From the NCBI GenBank assembly GCA_905250025.1, contig CAJNOJ010000053.1:186001-250000 (forward strand): a stretch of DNA of 64,000 bases, written 5' to 3'. This document shows, in pieces, positions 61,211 to 64,000 of the stretch. Each line of letters begins with the position of its first letter. Position 1 is the stretch's first letter. This DNA comes from Adineta ricciae. Taxonomy: Eukaryota; Rotifera; Eurotatoria; Adinetida; Adinetidae. The notes beneath the pieces are model-generated. The model was not told the origin of the DNA and searched no databases. It saw only the letters and a program-made list of their open reading frames with translations. A program made the position numbers and the translations under genes.

Positions 61211-62753
61211 ATGAAGATGTTCGCTCTATTTCCCTGTTTTTTATTAATTACTCATCTAAAGTATTGTTTCAGTAAGATGAAAACGTTATTTTGTTAAAAT
61301 ATAATCATCGTAAGTAATGTAGATTCGTGTCCATTGGAATATCGTTCCATTGATCCGAATCATTCATTTTGTTCTCAACCATTTCAAAATGTCATTGGAC
61401 AGCGTGTTACTTCGTTTGAACGTGAGTATATTCTTTACATGCATAACTGCGAACGACAACGTGTGCAAGGGATGAATATGGAGAAAATGGTAAAGTTTCT
61501 CCTTCGTTTCTTTGCATGATATTGACATTGAATTAATATAATAGTACTGGAGTGATGAACTGGAAGAAGTCGCTCTTAAGCACGCCCAAACGTGTATGTT
61601 TGAACATGATAAACCAAATCAACGTAGTGTACCAAGTAAGTGACGGAATATTGACAGATTGATTTGTTTACATGGACAATTTCAGGAATTCCATTGTCAA
61701 CAGGACAAAATTTGGCGATGGGCTACGAGAATTGGACTCATGTCTTGGAAGGATGGATTGAAGAAAAAGAACATTATTATCATAGTTATCCTGCTACGAC
61801 TATCTTTAGTCATTATAGTCAAGTAAAATAACTGATTATTTTCGAGTTTGTTGTCGAATTTTTTCATGCAGATGATTTGGCATTCATCGACATTGATCGG
61901 ATGTGCTGCAGCAATGTGTCCACCGTTTGGTTCATATAATATCTCCTGGCCTTTTTATGTTTGTAACTATATCACAGGGTAAATACAATCAAGCACGATA
62001 CTTTTACAAAAATCAAAAGTTATCTTACATAGATTGATAAATAGTAATTATCATGCAGCATTTCAATTTGGCATTCCTGGCTATCCGTTATATGGTAACT
62101 AAAAACTCGTATTTCGTTCAGAGTATCACATCTGTCTACAGATTGTCAAGGTAAAGTTTGTCTCTATAATGGTACTCTGAACTTACAAACATGTCAATGC
62201 GAATGCTCGGCATTTGCCAGCGGAGTTTACTGTGAAAAATGTAAAGTAACTTGTCATTTAGTTTATTCATCGTAGAATCAAATTTTTATTTTAGTAAATT
62301 GTTCAATGCTACCGGACTGTCCTTATCATTCATCAGTATCGTGTCTTGCGGTCAACGTTCCTTTGGAATGTCCTCGACTTTGTGGTTTATGTGAGAGATA
62401 TGAAATGTTGAGAAATGTATACGGTGATGAAAATCTAGCACCCAATGCACCGATTATTAGTTCAATTACAACGTAGGCGATAGAATCACGTATTTCTTTT
62501 TATTAAATGATGCTTCATTTTAGTTCAAACGAGATGAACGAAACAATATCTGAAGAATTTGAACTTGTCACAACGTAAATTTCGATTTGTTTAACTAAAC
62601 CAAGTCTTTACTTTTCACTTTAGTACTGAGTTCGACACGACATCGAGCTTCGATACCACAATCCACGAAAACATCTCTTCAGTTTCATCCACAATGAATA
62701 TCTCATCACAGATGCTATTTTATTTGTGTATTAAATATTTATTTGTTGTTTAA
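61211..62753 (+). CDS. CAP/SCP secreted protein with EGF-like and ShKT-like modules
   Basis: About ten small exons encode roughly 320 residues. Signal peptide: MFALFPCFLLITHL. The CAP domain includes REYILYMHNCERQRVQG, WSDELEEVALKHAQTCMFEH, GQNLAMGYENWTHVLEGW and MIWHSSTLIGCAAAMCPP, matching the CRISP/antigen-5 pattern (H-N-x-x-R, HxxQ/GxxIGC). Next is an EGF-like cysteine run (CLYNGTLNLQTCQCECSAF), then an ShKT-like set (CPYHSSVSCLAVN, CPRLCGLC), a Ser/Thr-rich stalk and a short hydrophobic C-terminus (MLFYLCIKYLFVV) that could serve for GPI anchoring. CAP proteins are extracellular with varied roles; no catalytic function is claimed. The second exon joins as Phe-Asn-Ser-Cys at about 61321. 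Confidence 0.83.
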
Positions 62754-63003
62754 TATTATTCTCATCAACGATTTCCCTTCACAAAAGAAAGAAACCATAA
62801 CATATTTCTAAATAAATATATCACATAAGAAAGAGTAGAACCCCAGCAGAAAAAGAAAACAAAGATAAAACGCGCACACGACCAATTCGCTTGAGCCAAT
62901 CGGATTTATAGCGTTTGATAAGTATAAATATTATTCTTAAAATGCGATAACTGTCGAAGACAAAACCAGATTTGGATTTGGATGAAAATGTTTATTAATG
63001 AAT
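62754..63003. other. Convergent 3' region
   Basis: 250 bp between converging CAP and UAP1 genes. AATAAA-type signals are seen near 62811 (plus strand). Nothing else was found. Confidence 0.45.
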
Positions 63004-63999
<996 letters not shown>

Positions 64000-64000
64000 T

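Overview
This is a eukaryotic nuclear window from a small invertebrate. The best inference is a bdelloid rotifer (Adineta/Rotaria-like). The reasons are AT-rich, gene-dense DNA with very short GT-AG introns (often 46-65 nt), a metazoan gene set (Engrailed, claudin-like, EED, PHF12, spectraplakin), a desiccation-type LEA-like protein, a probable bacterial-type DUF2059 gene, and a high-identity inverted partial gene copy next to a single N. Nothing here is bacterial in layout: there are no operons, ribosome binding sites or CRISPR arrays.

Layout. 1-8.4 kb holds a partial unrecognised gene (-), the dynein-arm docking factor ODAD3 (+), an RNF14-type RBR ubiquitin ligase (-), 3-ketodihydrosphingosine reductase (-), a claudin-fold protein (-) and a small Cys/His protein with an in-frame TAG (-). 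8.9-20.8 kb is a run of plus-strand genes: a GH13/SLC3-like alpha-glucosidase, a secreted DUF2059 protein, EED, an SLC10-family transporter, a secreted EF-hand protein and a FAM149-like protein. 21.7-32 kb is gene-poor: engrailed (-), about 2.4 kb of non-coding DNA, the LEA-like gene built of repeated symmetric exons (-), an inverted partial LEA copy ending at an N at 28450, and a small two-exon gene (-) whose product carries a full BH3 motif. 32-36.4 kb has PHF12 (-) and a TMEM145/GPR180-family receptor (-). 37 kb has ribosomal protein uL13 (RPL13A, +). 38.8-60.8 kb is one giant plus-strand spectraplakin gene with CH domains, plakin domain, about 30 plakin repeats, a spectrin rod, a GAR domain and an EB-binding-like tail. 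61.2-62.8 kb is a CAP/EGF/ShKT secreted protein (+). The window ends inside UAP1 (-).

The genes are mostly unrelated housekeeping, ciliary, chromatin and cytoskeletal loci rather than a pathway cluster. The items most worth pursuing are the BH3-only-like gene (29844-30200), the LEA exon array and its inverted copy at the N, the spectraplakin that lacks the usual EF hands before GAR and shows signs of alternative starts and ends, the DUF2059 gene as a transfer candidate, the Engrailed homeodomain F49Y change, and a hairpin element in a spectraplakin intron. All splice joins were made by eye from GT-AG sites, frame continuity and family similarity. No database or transcript was consulted.
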